Assembly: GCF_042445055.1 (NCBI RefSeq)
Contig: NZ_CP170339.1
Location: 1,922,001 to 1,986,000, forward strand
Length of the DNA: 64,000 nt
Direction: 5' to 3'
From: Falsihalocynthiibacter sp042445055
GTDB taxonomy: Bacteria > Pseudomonadota > Alphaproteobacteria > Rhodobacterales > Rhodobacteraceae
Shown: in pieces, positions 1-8,477 of the stretch
How positions within the stretch are numbered: position 1 is the stretch's first letter
How the letters are laid out: every line of letters begins with the position of its first letter
Made by a program: the position numbers and the translations under genes
The notes under the pieces: generated by a model
The model's input: the letters and a program-made list of their open reading frames with translations, nothing else
Told to the model about the DNA's origin: nothing
Database searches by the model: none

Positions 1-2
1 AA

Positions 3-485
3 TCCACACTTTCCGTTCTTGCGTTGTCCCTCGCAATTCCATTCGCTGGCGCTGCTTCTGCAGGCGGCGACCAACTTGCCAAAAGCGCTGGCGTTGAGCC
101 GGGCATCTATACAACCGCAGAATTGATCCAAATCACCGAAGCTCGTAGAGCCAACGATGCACAACGCCTCGACTATTATCTGTCAGGTGAAAATCGCGTC
201 TCTCGCGCTGCAACTGATTACACTGCAAACGCAGGTGTTCAGCAGCTCGCAGCACTCGCTGGTGTATCCCCAGAAGGCTATACAGCGGGAACACTGAATG
301 AATTGATCCTCGCTCAGCGTGCAAACGACGACGAGAAAGTCAAATTCATCAAGGCACGTGCAGCAGGTGAAATCTCTGATCTATCGCCATCATCCGTAAG
401 CGCAGGCAAAGCACAACTTGCAGCGCTTGTAGGTCTTGACCCAAGCACCAATTCATATGCTGATCTGATCATCGCTGCTGAATAA
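3..485 (+). CDS. Secreted protein of 57-residue repeats, 5' partial
   Basis: The frame is open from base 3 with no convincing start inside the window, so the true start lies to the left. The visible N-terminus is a hydrophobic stretch ending in AGAASA, which looks like the end of a Sec signal peptide with cleavage near base 63. The mature part repeats a unit with exact 57-residue spacing: QLA...AGV.P..YT codons start near bases 72, 243 and 414, and the RAND motif recurs in units 1 and 2. The third unit is cut short and ends the protein. No catalytic motif or membrane segment is seen in the mature part. I do not recognise a named family; small exported repeat proteins of this kind occur in Rhodobacterales. 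The reading is certain as a gene, the function is unknown. Confidence 0.75.
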   Translation, partial: STLSVLALSLAIPFAGAASAGGDQLAKSAGVEPGIYTTAELIQITEARRANDAQRLDYYLSGENRVSRAATDYTANAGVQQLAALAGVSPEGYTAGTLNELILAQRANDDEKVKFIKARAAGEISDLSPSSVSAGKAQLAALVGLDPSTNSYADLIIAAE

Positions 486-511
486 GCACGTAAGTAACAC
501 ACAATCACGAT

Positions 512-535
512 TGGCGGGGCGCATTTGCCCCGCCA
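512..535. terminator. Bidirectional terminator hairpin
   Basis: A perfect 9-bp stem (TGGCGGGGC with GCCCCGCCA) closes a 6-nt loop between the convergent ends of the repeat-protein gene and the PIN gene. There is only a weak T-rich tail, so termination strength is inferred from the stem and its position. Confidence 0.6.
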
Positions 536-539
536 TTCT

Positions 540-1091
540 CTATTCAAGCTCTTCAACCGCTTTGCCAAAGCGCGGCAGGCGCGCTTTCTTGAACAATTTT
601 CGCATATCAAGTTCAAGCCCTGAGAGCCTTTTGGCCTCTTGAGTAATTGCCATGGCGATTTCGTGCATTTTCTGCGGATGCGTGTCGCAGAACCCGCGCA
701 AGAAGTTGTCGGGATCCAGACGATCCAACCCCTCCTCCGCCAGAATATGCCCGGGGAAATCCTTGCGGTTCATCGTTAGGATCGCATCGGCGTGACCAGT
801 TATCGCAGATGCCAGAACATGGATGTCATTTTCATCTGGTAGATAGAGACGCGCCTCAACACCTGCTGCGGACGGCACAGTGGCGCGCGGAAAATGCGCG
901 TTTAGCACCACTATTTCACCGCGTGCGATCATCTCTCCTTCGGGGCCAAGGCGCGCTGCCGCGCGCGCCCATTCCTCGAGAATACGATCCGACCAAAGCG
1001 GAATGAAAAGCCCCGCGCGCGCCGCACCGATCAACGCTTCGCGCATGACCGTTGGATAGAGCACGCAGGCGTCGAGCAGTATCTTAGACAT
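540..1091 (-). CDS. PIN-domain protein (RSP_2648-like)
   Basis: 183 residues with the PIN nuclease layout: Asp7 in the first strand (LLDACVLYP), an acidic pair at Glu39-Glu40, Asp89 inside the PDENDIHVLA motif and Asp111 after ILTMNRKDF. These are the carboxylates that bind metal in PIN ribonucleases. The C-terminal 60 residues are helical and basic. No antitoxin gene is adjacent; instead the start overlaps the end of the rRNA methyltransferase gene by 8 bp, so the two are probably translated together. That context argues for a housekeeping RNA role rather than a classical VapC toxin, but this is inference. A Rhodobacterales family of this type is known as RSP_2648; I assign it from memory of the sequence pattern. 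Confidence 0.8.
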   Translation of the reverse strand: MSKILLDACVLYPTVMREALIGAARAGLFIPLWSDRILEEWARAAARLGPEGEMIARGEIVVLNAHFPRATVPSAAGVEARLYLPDENDIHVLASAITGHADAILTMNRKDFPGHILAEEGLDRLDPDNFLRGFCDTHPQKMHEIAMAITQEAKRLSGLELDMRKLFKKARLPRFGKAVEELE

Positions 1092-2283
1092 CTAGCCGAA
1101 ACGTGAGTGCCTTGAGATATCCGCTCTCGGCGAGATGAGGCAGCAACGGATGATCCGGTCCAGCGAAACCTGTGTTGATGAGCTGCATCCGACGTCCAGC
1201 GCGCCCAATGCCGCGCGCACTCGAATTGCGGAATTTCTGAAGATCCGCCGCGTGTGAACAAGAGCAAAGCACCAGATATCCGCCCGGTTTCACAAGTGCA
1301 GCCGCCAGACGGGCAACCCGCTCATAGGCACGCAAACCCGCTTCGAGAGCTTTCTTGGAGGGGGCAAATGCGGGCGGATCACAGATCACAACGTCAAATG
1401 TTTCGCCCTCTTCTGCGAGTGCGGCGAGGACATCAAACGCGTCCCCTTTTCGTTTCGCGAACCGATCCGCCGTGCCGCTGGCCTTGGCGCCCTGCTCTGC
1501 CAACTCAAGCGCCGCGGCAGAACCGTCGACCGCAAGCGCAGAACTTGCCCCACCAGCAAGCGCCGCCAAAGAGAACCCGCCGACGTGTGAGAATACATCC
1601 AGAACCTTCGCATCACGACAGAGAGTTTGCGTGAAGGCGTGGTTTGGACGCTGATCAAAGAACAACCCTGTTTTCTGACCACCTAGGATGTCGGCCATAT
1701 ATGTCGCGCCATTCATCGGAACGGGGATCGGCGCATCGAGCGCTCCCTGCGTAACGACCAATTCTTCTTCGAGCCCCTCAAGGCTGCGTGCCCGTCCGGT
1801 TCCGTTTTTAACGACGGTCGAAACGCCGGTGACCTTCACGAGTGCTGCGGCGAGCATATCGAACATCTCTTCGGCCCATGCGGCATTGGGCTGAACCACG
1901 GCAACATCACCGAAGCGGTCGATCACAACACCCGGAAGGCCATCGGCCTCGGCATGGATGAGACGATAGAATGGCGCCTCATAGAGCCGCTCGCGATGCG
2001 CAAGAGCGCGCGTGAATTTCTCCTCAAACCATGCCGCGTCGATCACGGCCTCTGGATCTCGGTCCAGAACACGCGCGATGATCTTGGACTTGGGATTGAC
2101 CGTCACAACGCCCATGGGCGTGCGGTTCGTGTCTTGGAGTTGGGCCAATGTCCCAGCCGACAGCGCCTTGGTGCGGCGGTCAGTCACGAGTTCGTTGGCA
2201 TAGACCCAAGGGAAGCCGTGACGGATTGCGCGGGCTTCGGCGTTGGGTTTGAGGCGGATTGTGGGATAAGAGGGATGCGTCAT
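1084..2283 (-). CDS. Class I SAM-dependent rRNA cytosine methyltransferase, RlmI-like
   Basis: 399 residues. The N-terminal ~80 residues look like a PUA RNA-binding domain (KPNAEARAIRHGFPWVYANE), followed by a small EEHEE-type region and a Rossmann methyltransferase domain. SAM-binding motif I is VLDVFSHVGGFSLAAL near residue 227. DPPAFAPSKK near 302 is the m5C-type substrate motif, and CSCSH near 340 carries the candidate catalytic cysteines. This matches the RlmI/RlmK family, which methylates 23S rRNA cytosine (C1962 in E. coli). Exact target is inferred from the family. The PIN gene follows with an 8-bp overlap. The start ATG agrees with the family N-terminus. Confidence 0.88.
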   Translation of the reverse strand: MTHPSYPTIRLKPNAEARAIRHGFPWVYANELVTDRRTKALSAGTLAQLQDTNRTPMGVVTVNPKSKIIARVLDRDPEAVIDAAWFEEKFTRALAHRERLYEAPFYRLIHAEADGLPGVVIDRFGDVAVVQPNAAWAEEMFDMLAAALVKVTGVSTVVKNGTGRARSLEGLEEELVVTQGALDAPIPVPMNGATYMADILGGQKTGLFFDQRPNHAFTQTLCRDAKVLDVFSHVGGFSLAALAGGASSALAVDGSAAALELAEQGAKASGTADRFAKRKGDAFDVLAALAEEGETFDVVICDPPAFAPSKKALEAGLRAYERVARLAAALVKPGGYLVLCSCSHAADLQKFRNSSARGIGRAGRRMQLINTGFAGPDHPLLPHLAESGYLKALTFRLDV

Positions 2284-2350
2284 GCCCCCTCATAGGACGA
2301 TTTGCGCCGTTGGGAAAGGGAATTGAGCTCCAATGACACCACCGCCCAAA

Positions 2351-2383
2351 TAAAACAAGGGCCGCGCCATTGGCACAGCCCTT
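2351..2383 (-). terminator. Rho-independent terminator of the 2408-2578 gene
   Basis: On the minus strand AAGGGC, a second inner stem GTGCC/GGCGC and GCCCTT form a hairpin directly followed by GTTTTATTT. It lies just downstream of the small gene at 2408-2578 and in front of nothing else on that strand until the methyltransferase. Confidence 0.7.
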
Positions 2384-2407
2384 TGTCATCAACCTAAAAA
2401 CGGTGTA

Positions 2408-2578
2408 TTATACCGCTGGTGTCGCCACTGGTTTGGCAGCACCGATGTGAAGCACGCGGCGGATATAATCGCCAGCAGATTTAAGACCTGCGCGGAATGC
2501 TTCTGCACGAAGTTGACGTGCTTTCTTTTCGATGGCTTGCATATCGATATATTCTGGTGTGTAGAATTCGTTCGCCAT
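2408..2578 (-). CDS. Small conserved Rhodobacterales protein (56 aa)
   Basis: The start at 2578 is chosen because a perfect AGGAGG Shine-Dalgarno lies 5 nt upstream; a longer reading from 2602 would begin before it. The 56-residue product begins MANEFYTPEYIDM and continues with a charged helix (KKARQLRAEAFRAG) and a short tail rich in Ala/Pro/Val. It resembles small orphan proteins annotated in Rhodobacteraceae as RSP_7527-type, although I am not certain of that name. No membrane segment or catalytic motif is seen. It is monocistronic with its own terminator. Function unknown. Confidence 0.7.
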   Translation of the reverse strand: MANEFYTPEYIDMQAIEKKARQLRAEAFRAGLKSAGDYIRRVLHIGAAKPVATPAV

Positions 2579-2726
2579 TTTGGCCTCCTGAACGTGTATC
2601 ATTTCTTGCGCGCTATGTAGGCCTGCCCGCAGACAACGACCACAGTCGAATCAGAATGGCCGTATTGCGCTAAACGAATAGCTCGCGATCCCCGCCAAAA
2701 GTTTCCACATTTTGAAACCTTACGGT

Positions 2727-2740
2727 TGTTAGCGCTAACA
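2727..2740. promoter_or_regulatory. LacI-family operator upstream of edd-eda
   Basis: TGTTAGCGCTAACA is a perfect 14-bp palindrome with the central CG typical of LacI/GalR-family operators. It lies 54 bp before the edd start, where it could cover or adjoin the promoter. No LacI-type gene is present in the window, so the regulator must be elsewhere. Sugar-acid responsive repressors of this family commonly control Entner-Doudoroff genes. Confidence 0.65.
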
Positions 2741-2794
2741 GGATATGCTACGTGCATCACGAAACACCTATTTCCTTGGCCCAAAGGAGCTATC

Positions 2795-4600
2795 ATGTCC
2801 GTACACCCAACGCTTCAGGCAGTTACTGACCGCATCATCGAGCGCTCGAAACCCCATCGCCAAACCTATTTGTCCCGCATGGCGCAAGCCGCCAGCGAAG
2901 GACCGCGCCGCGCGCATCTATCCTGTGGGAACCAAGCGCACGCCTATGCGGCCATGGGAGGCGACAAAGATACACTCGCAGCGGACCGCGCGCCCAACCT
3001 CGGGATCGTGACGGCCTATAACGATATGCTCTCTGCGCATCAGCCCTTCGCGACATACCCCGATCAGATCAAAGAGGTCGCACGCAGCATTGGTGCCACA
3101 GCTCAGGTCGCTGGCGGTGTGCCCGCGATGTGTGACGGAGTCACCCAAGGACAAGTGGGCATGGAGCTCTCGCTTTTTTCGCGCGACGTCATTGCACTCG
3201 CATCAGGCATCGCGCTGAGCCACAACACGTTTGACGCCGCTGTTTTCCTCGGAGTTTGCGACAAGATCGTGCCCGGCATGGTCATGGCCGCCGCAACTTT
3301 CGGTTATCTGCCAAGCGTGTTTGTGCCTGCAGGGCCGATGCCAAGTGGCCTTCCGAATGATGAGAAATCCGCTGTGCGCAAGAAGTTCGCCACAGGCGAA
3401 GTGGGCCGAGATGCCTTGATGGCTGCGGAAATGGCGTCCTATCACGGTGCTGGCACGTGTACTTTCTATGGCACGGCAAACTCGAACCAAATGCTCATGG
3501 AATTCATGGGGCTTCACCTTCCCGGTGCGTCATTCGTGCCACCAGAGGGAAATCTGCGCGCGGCTTTGACCGCCGCGGCAACGAAACGCGCACTTGAGAT
3601 CACCAATCTCGGTCAGAATTATACGCCGACTTGCGAAGTGTTGGACGAGCGCGCATTCGTTAACGGGATCGTTGGCCTGATGGCAACGGGCGGTTCGACG
3701 AACCTTGTGCTGCACCTTCCTGCGATGGCCCGCGCAGCGGGGATTATCCTTGAACTACAAGACTTTGAGGATCTCTCGAGCATCGTTCCTCTGATGACGA
3801 AAGTGTATCCGAACGGTCTCGCCGATGTTAACCATTTCCACGCAGCCGGCGGCCTTGCCTTTGTGATCAAAGAACTGCTCGAAGCGGGCTTGTTGCACGA
3901 GGATGTCACGACAGTCGCAGGTGGTGGCCTCAGCCTCTATGCGCTTGACCCGACCCTTAAGGGGGATGAGGTTACGTGGACGACAGGCCCGCAAAAAAGC
4001 GAGAACGAGAAGATCTTGCGTCCTGCAGGCAATCCGTTCAACGCCTCTGGCGGGCTAAAGCGCCTGACTGGTTCGCTTGGCACGGGCATGATGAAGGTTT
4101 CCGCTGTTGAATCCAGCCGCCAAATTCTGCGCGCGCCCGCACGTGTTTTTCACAGCCAAGATGCCGTCAAGGACGCGTTCAAGGCGGGTGAATTCACCGA
4201 AGACACCGTTGTTGTTGTGCGCTTCCAAGGTCCCAAGGCAAACGGTATGCCAGAGCTTCACGGCCTGACGCCTTGCTTGCTTGTGTTGCAAGATCGCGGC
4301 CTGAATGTCGCGCTTGTGACCGACGGGCGGATGTCTGGAGCTTCGGGCAAAGTCCCCGCCGCTATCCACGTTTCGCCAGAGGCCGCAGTTGGCGGACCGC
4401 TGTCCAAATTGCGCGATGGCGATTTGGTCGAAGTTGATGCGGTTGCGGGCATTCTGAATGTGCTCGAGGAGGGTTTTGACGCACGCGAACCTGTGACGCC
4501 CGACCTAACCGATAACAGCCACGGTATCGGACGCGAGCTGTTCTCGACGTTCCGCGAATTCGTTGGCCCATCTACGGAAGGCGCCGCAGTTGTCGTTTGA
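2795..4600 (+). CDS. edd: Phosphogluconate dehydratase
   Basis: Converts 6-phosphogluconate to 2-keto-3-deoxy-6-phosphogluconate in the Entner-Doudoroff pathway; cytoplasmic, with an iron-sulfur cluster in the IlvD/Edd family. The 601-residue protein carries the family signatures CDKIVPGMVMAA in the N-terminal half and TDGRMSGASGKVPAAIHV near the C-terminus, and has the usual family length. The start at 2795 is preceded by AAAGGAG at good spacing; an upstream in-frame start at 2726 lies inside the operator palindrome and is unlikely. eda follows 57 bp downstream, so the two form the standard edd-eda operon under the palindrome at 2727. Confidence 0.96.
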   Translation: MSVHPTLQAVTDRIIERSKPHRQTYLSRMAQAASEGPRRAHLSCGNQAHAYAAMGGDKDTLAADRAPNLGIVTAYNDMLSAHQPFATYPDQIKEVARSIGATAQVAGGVPAMCDGVTQGQVGMELSLFSRDVIALASGIALSHNTFDAAVFLGVCDKIVPGMVMAAATFGYLPSVFVPAGPMPSGLPNDEKSAVRKKFATGEVGRDALMAAEMASYHGAGTCTFYGTANSNQMLMEFMGLHLPGASFVPPEGNLRAALTAAATKRALEITNLGQNYTPTCEVLDERAFVNGIVGLMATGGSTNLVLHLPAMARAAGIILELQDFEDLSSIVPLMTKVYPNGLADVNHFHAAGGLAFVIKELLEAGLLHEDVTTVAGGGLSLYALDPTLKGDEVTWTTGPQKSENEKILRPAGNPFNASGGLKRLTGSLGTGMMKVSAVESSRQILRAPARVFHSQDAVKDAFKAGEFTEDTVVVVRFQGPKANGMPELHGLTPCLLVLQDRGLNVALVTDGRMSGASGKVPAAIHVSPEAAVGGPLSKLRDGDLVEVDAVAGILNVLEEGFDAREPVTPDLTDNSHGIGRELFSTFREFVGPSTEGAAVVV

Positions 4601-4657
4601 TGCGGCACGCTCTATAAGCGCTGCAACGGCCCCTAACTTCCTCTCAGGAGACCCAAA

Positions 4658-5299
4658 GTGACCCCACAAGACGCAAGTAAACGCGCCACCGAAATCTGCC
4701 TTTTGGCACCTGTTGTTCCTGTTCTCGTCGTTGATGACGCAGCCCACGCGCGCCCCCTCGCCGAGGCCCTCATTGCTGGCGGTTTGCCGGCCCTTGAAGT
4801 GACACTGCGCACACCTGCAGCGCTGGACGTAATCAAGGAAATGGCCGAGGTAAAAGGCGGCGTCGTTGGTGCAGGTACGCTTTTGACGCCGGCCGATGTT
4901 CGCGCAGCCAAAGAAGCAGGCGCGCAGTTCGGTGTTTCTCCGGGTGCGACCGATGTGCTCTTGGACGCCTGCGAAGCCGAAGACATGCCGCTTTTACCCG
5001 GTATCGCGACATCTTCGGAAGCCATGCGTTTGCTAGAGCGCGGCTATACGACCCAGAAGTTTTTCCCTGCCGAAGCAAACGGCGGCGCGAAGGCTCTTGG
5101 CGCGATCGGCGGCCCGATCCCACAGGTCAAATTCTGCCCCACTGGAGGCGTATCCCTCGCGAATGCGCCAGATTACCTCGGCCTTTCCAACACGCTCTGC
5201 GTTGGCGGAAGCTGGGTTGCGCCCAAGAAGCTCGTTGAAGCAGGCGACTGGGCCGGCATCGAAGCACTCGCACGCGAGGCCGCAGCGCTCAGCCGCTAA
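4658..5299 (+). CDS. eda: KHG/KDPG aldolase
   Basis: Second Entner-Doudoroff enzyme; splits 2-keto-3-deoxy-6-phosphogluconate into pyruvate and glyceraldehyde 3-phosphate. The 213-residue TIM-barrel protein shows LEVTLRTPAAL with the catalytic Glu, GVVGAGTLLTPADV, and the Schiff-base lysine in TTQKFFPAEANGG, followed by the phosphate-binding FCPTGGVS. It starts with GTG at 4658, preceded by CAGGAG. It lies directly downstream of edd in the same direction. Confidence 0.95.
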   Translation: MTPQDASKRATEICLLAPVVPVLVVDDAAHARPLAEALIAGGLPALEVTLRTPAALDVIKEMAEVKGGVVGAGTLLTPADVRAAKEAGAQFGVSPGATDVLLDACEAEDMPLLPGIATSSEAMRLLERGYTTQKFFPAEANGGAKALGAIGGPIPQVKFCPTGGVSLANAPDYLGLSNTLCVGGSWVAPKKLVEAGDWAGIEALAREAAALSR

Positions 5300-5305
5300 G
5301 AAATC

Positions 5306-5335
5306 AGGTCCGTCGCCCTTTGGTGTGGCGGACCT
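5306..5335. terminator. Hairpin after edd-eda
   Basis: AGGTCC and GGACCT form the base of a stem that extends to about 11 bp with G-T pairs, seven bases after the eda stop. It has no T-run and its right edge touches the stop of the convergent gene at 5334, so it could serve both sides. Confidence 0.45.
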
Positions 5336-5624
5336 AACTGCGGGACGTACGACGGCCCGACCAGCCCCCTCTGCGCCCTTTGACGGTTGGCTCAAGCAAC
5401 CCTTCGCGCAGGACTTCAAGCATTGGATGATCTGCGGGCGCATCCGAATGGTGCTGCAACAAAGCCGACAGCGCTACTTTCGCATCCACACCCGCGGGCA
5501 CGTTCAACGCCCAATCGACAAAAATCGAACGACACTCCGCCGCGGTGATATCAGGCATGGCAAAGCTCTCGCGGATTACGTGCTTGGGGTCGTGTAATTT
5601 CTTGTCGTAAGCCACTTCGCTCAT
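5334..5624 (-). CDS. Conserved hypothetical protein coupled to glnE
   Basis: 96 residues, beginning MSEVAYDKKLHD. The central part (ITAAECRSIFVDWALNVPAG... then VALSALLQHH) reads as a compact helical domain; the C-terminus is basic (GRRGGWSGRRTSRS) and probably disordered. Its ATG overlaps the glnE stop codon (AATGA), which implies translational coupling with glnE. No recognised domain. The coupling suggests a role near nitrogen regulation, but nothing in the sequence proves it. Confidence 0.7.
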   Translation of the reverse strand: MSEVAYDKKLHDPKHVIRESFAMPDITAAECRSIFVDWALNVPAGVDAKVALSALLQHHSDAPADHPMLEVLREGLLEPTVKGRRGGWSGRRTSRS

Positions 5625-8401
5625 TCTTGTTTCTCCGTCGCAGGCGGGAAAAGCCCGTCAATCACATCACGTGCCGCCGCCGACACTTCTATGAGGCGCT
5701 TTTCCACGTCCGACAAAGTTTCGCAACCCAATTCACGCGTCAGAAACTTCAGCCCGTCACTTCCGATATTCCCCACATCCAGCGTGCCCTCACTTAACAA
5801 ACGCGAAGCGGCCTGAAGCTGCCACATCAGATTATTTGCCTCATCAAGAACCGCTTTTTGTGGATCTGAAATTTCCGCCGCATTGATTTGCTCGGCCACC
5901 TGAATGCCCGTGAAGCCTGCCATGAGAGCGAGTGCTTGGGCGCAAAGCTCGACATCTTGCAACCGTCCCGCTCCGATTTTGGCATCAAATACACCATCGG
6001 GCGATTTTGCCGCCGCAATCCGCGCGCGCATCTCGGCCACTTGGGGCACCACCCGCGCGACATCGCCATTCGCCCCGAGAACTTCGGCCCGCAGCGCCTC
6101 AAATCCCTGCGCCTTATCCATGTTGCCCGCGACAGGCCGCGCACGCGTAAGGGCAAGGTGCTCCCAAACCCACGCTTCGTTCTGTTGATACGACTGGAAC
6201 GCCGCCCAATTTGTCGCCACCGGTCCGGCCTTGCCCGACGGGCGCAATCGCATATCAACCTCATAGAGCCGCCCCTCGGACATTGGAGCAGAAAGTGCTG
6301 TGACATATGCCTGCGTCAAACGCGCGTAATAGGCTCGCGCCGCAAGGGGACGGCGCCCGTCACTTTCCTGATTTCCGTCAGCATCATAAATCACGATCAA
6401 GTCCAGATCCGACGCCGCATGAAGCCGCCGCGCCCCGAGGCTCCCCATTCCCAAGACAATCGCGCCCTGCCCCGGTGCCGCGCCGTGTTTCTCGGCGAAC
6501 TCGTCTTGGACAACTGGCCATATCTCGACAAGAACCGCCTCGGCAAGATCGGCGTACTGCTGCCCTGCATCCACCGCAGAAATCAGCCCGCGAAGATGAT
6601 GCACGCCGATGTGAAAATGCCATTCTTTGGTCCATCGCCGCGCGCGATCAAGCTGGCTTTCATAATCTGGCATCTCATCCAAAAGGTCGCGCAGTTCGGT
6701 CCTCAATGTCTCAAGACCGGGCCACGGATCAAAGAAACTCCCCCCGATTACCGCATCAAACACCTGGGCATTTCGCGCGAGATATTTTGCCAGCTTGGGC
6801 GCGATACTAGAAATATCCAAAATAAGATCAATAAGTTGCGGGTTTGCCTCAAACAGAGAAAACAGCTGCACCCCCGCAGGCAATCCACGCAAGAAGCCGT
6901 CAAACTGCACCATGGTCTGTTCAGGACTCGCCGAATCCATGACACGCTCAAGTATCTCTGGCTTTAGCCGTTCGAATATCTCGACCGCCCGCTGGGACCG
7001 CAGCGCGGGATAGCTCGGCCACGCCTGCATAACTGTTGCGACTTCCTTGGACACATCTGGCGCTGCGCTCTTGGTCGACGGCGCAAAGAAACTCTCTGTT
7101 AACTCGTGGACCTCCTCAAGGCGGGCGTGAATATTCCGCTTAAGAGCCTCTGCATCGCCCTCGCCCATAAAGCACGCCAAGCGCTGAAAGCCATCCGCCG
7201 ATTTCGGGAGGTTATGGGTCTGTGCATCCGCGATCATTTGCAAGCGGTGCTCGACCTCTCGGTGTGCCCTATAGTGATCCGTCAGAACCTCGGTCACCTC
7301 TAGTGGTGCCCAGCCTTTTTCAGCCAGTTCCGCAAGCATCGGAACCGTCGCGCGTCCTCGCAAATCCGGATCACGCCCACCCGCAATAAGCTGTCTTGTC
7401 TGGGTGAAAAACTCGATCTCGCGGATACCGCCGCGCCCCAGTTTCATATTGTGCTCAGGCAGAGTGATCGCGCCAGTAAACCCGTTGTGGGCACGAATTT
7501 TCAGCCGAATATCATGTGCGTCCTGAATTGCCGCAAAATCGAGATGCTTGCGCCAGATGAACGGTTTCAAACGCTCAAGATATGCCTCGCCAGCCTCGAT
7601 ATCACCGCCAGCGGCACGCGCTTTGATGTGCGCTGCGCGTTCCCATGTGCGGCCCATGCTTTCGTAGTAACGCTCGGCGGGGTCCATCGCCATGCAAACG
7701 GGTGTCGAGCTCGGGTCAGGACGCAAGCGTAGGTCGGTTCGGAAAACATAGCCTTCGCTGGTGACATCCGACAAGAGCGTCGCCATCCGTCGGGTCGCAC
7801 GAATAAGCGCCGTGCGGGCCTCGAAATAGTCATCGGGATCGTACTTTCCCTCGTCAAACAGACAAATAAGGTCGATATCCGACGAATAGTTAAGCTCGTT
7901 CGCGCCCATCTTCCCCATGGCCAGCGCCACAAGGCCACCTGTTACGTCCTCTGCATCGCGCGCAAAACCGGGGAGTTTCCCACGGGCAACTTCGCGCCCA
8001 ACCTCGGCCCGCAGGCTCTTATCCACGGCGATATCTGCAAGTGTCGTGAGCGCGCCCGTGACTTGTTCAAGCGGCCATACTCCCGCCAGATCGGCAAGCC
8101 CAGCAAGCAGGGCAACGCGCCGCTTCCCTTGGCGCAATCCATCGGCAAGAGCATCAGGCGCCATCGCGCGCAATTCTTGAAACACCGCCGCCAAGGCCTC
8201 GTCCGGATTACTCACCAAGGCCTGAGAAATCCACTCTGCCTCTCGCGTCATCAACCCAAGCAGATATGGCGAGCACCCACCTGCTCCAGCCACCAGCTCG
8301 GCCAATTCTCCACTGACATCGGGGAGCGCGGCGCGGGCGTCCATACCTCGGTCAGGATCAAAAGGAATCGGCGTGCGGGTCATGCGACTGGAAAAATTCA
8401 T
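5621..8401 (-). CDS. glnE: Bifunctional glutamine synthetase adenylyltransferase/deadenylase
   Basis: Adds and removes AMP on glutamine synthetase in response to nitrogen status and PII. Two nucleotidyltransferase domains are visible: the first with NYSSDIDLICLFDEG in the N-terminal half (adenylyl-removing), the second with ASDLDLIVIYDADG in the C-terminal half (adenylylating), each followed by helical bundles. The RGGIREIEFFTQ stretch is characteristic. Length about 926 residues, normal for the family. I choose the start at 8401 (MNFSSRMTRTPIPFDPDRG) because a longer version from 8485 would overlap the divergent gene at 8478; a start six codons later is also possible. Coupled downstream to the small gene at 5334-5624. 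Confidence 0.93.
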   Translation of the reverse strand: MNFSSRMTRTPIPFDPDRGMDARAALPDVSGELAELVAGAGGCSPYLLGLMTREAEWISQALVSNPDEALAAVFQELRAMAPDALADGLRQGKRRVALLAGLADLAGVWPLEQVTGALTTLADIAVDKSLRAEVGREVARGKLPGFARDAEDVTGGLVALAMGKMGANELNYSSDIDLICLFDEGKYDPDDYFEARTALIRATRRMATLLSDVTSEGYVFRTDLRLRPDPSSTPVCMAMDPAERYYESMGRTWERAAHIKARAAGGDIEAGEAYLERLKPFIWRKHLDFAAIQDAHDIRLKIRAHNGFTGAITLPEHNMKLGRGGIREIEFFTQTRQLIAGGRDPDLRGRATVPMLAELAEKGWAPLEVTEVLTDHYRAHREVEHRLQMIADAQTHNLPKSADGFQRLACFMGEGDAEALKRNIHARLEEVHELTESFFAPSTKSAAPDVSKEVATVMQAWPSYPALRSQRAVEIFERLKPEILERVMDSASPEQTMVQFDGFLRGLPAGVQLFSLFEANPQLIDLILDISSIAPKLAKYLARNAQVFDAVIGGSFFDPWPGLETLRTELRDLLDEMPDYESQLDRARRWTKEWHFHIGVHHLRGLISAVDAGQQYADLAEAVLVEIWPVVQDEFAEKHGAAPGQGAIVLGMGSLGARRLHAASDLDLIVIYDADGNQESDGRRPLAARAYYARLTQAYVTALSAPMSEGRLYEVDMRLRPSGKAGPVATNWAAFQSYQQNEAWVWEHLALTRARPVAGNMDKAQGFEALRAEVLGANGDVARVVPQVAEMRARIAAAKSPDGVFDAKIGAGRLQDVELCAQALALMAGFTGIQVAEQINAAEISDPQKAVLDEANNLMWQLQAASRLLSEGTLDVGNIGSDGLKFLTRELGCETLSDVEKRLIEVSAAARDVIDGLFPPATEKQE

Positions 8402-8477
8402 CCTTTGATCGTGAGGGGGAATTTCACGAGGGTCAATAAGCCTTGCGAGTGCGCAGGAAATTTGAAATCTTGCGGCC

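Noticed and set aside
647..1654. Long plus-strand frames opposite the PIN and methyltransferase genes
   Set aside because: They are Arg/Pro-rich shadows of well-supported minus-strand genes, with no ribosome site or domain.
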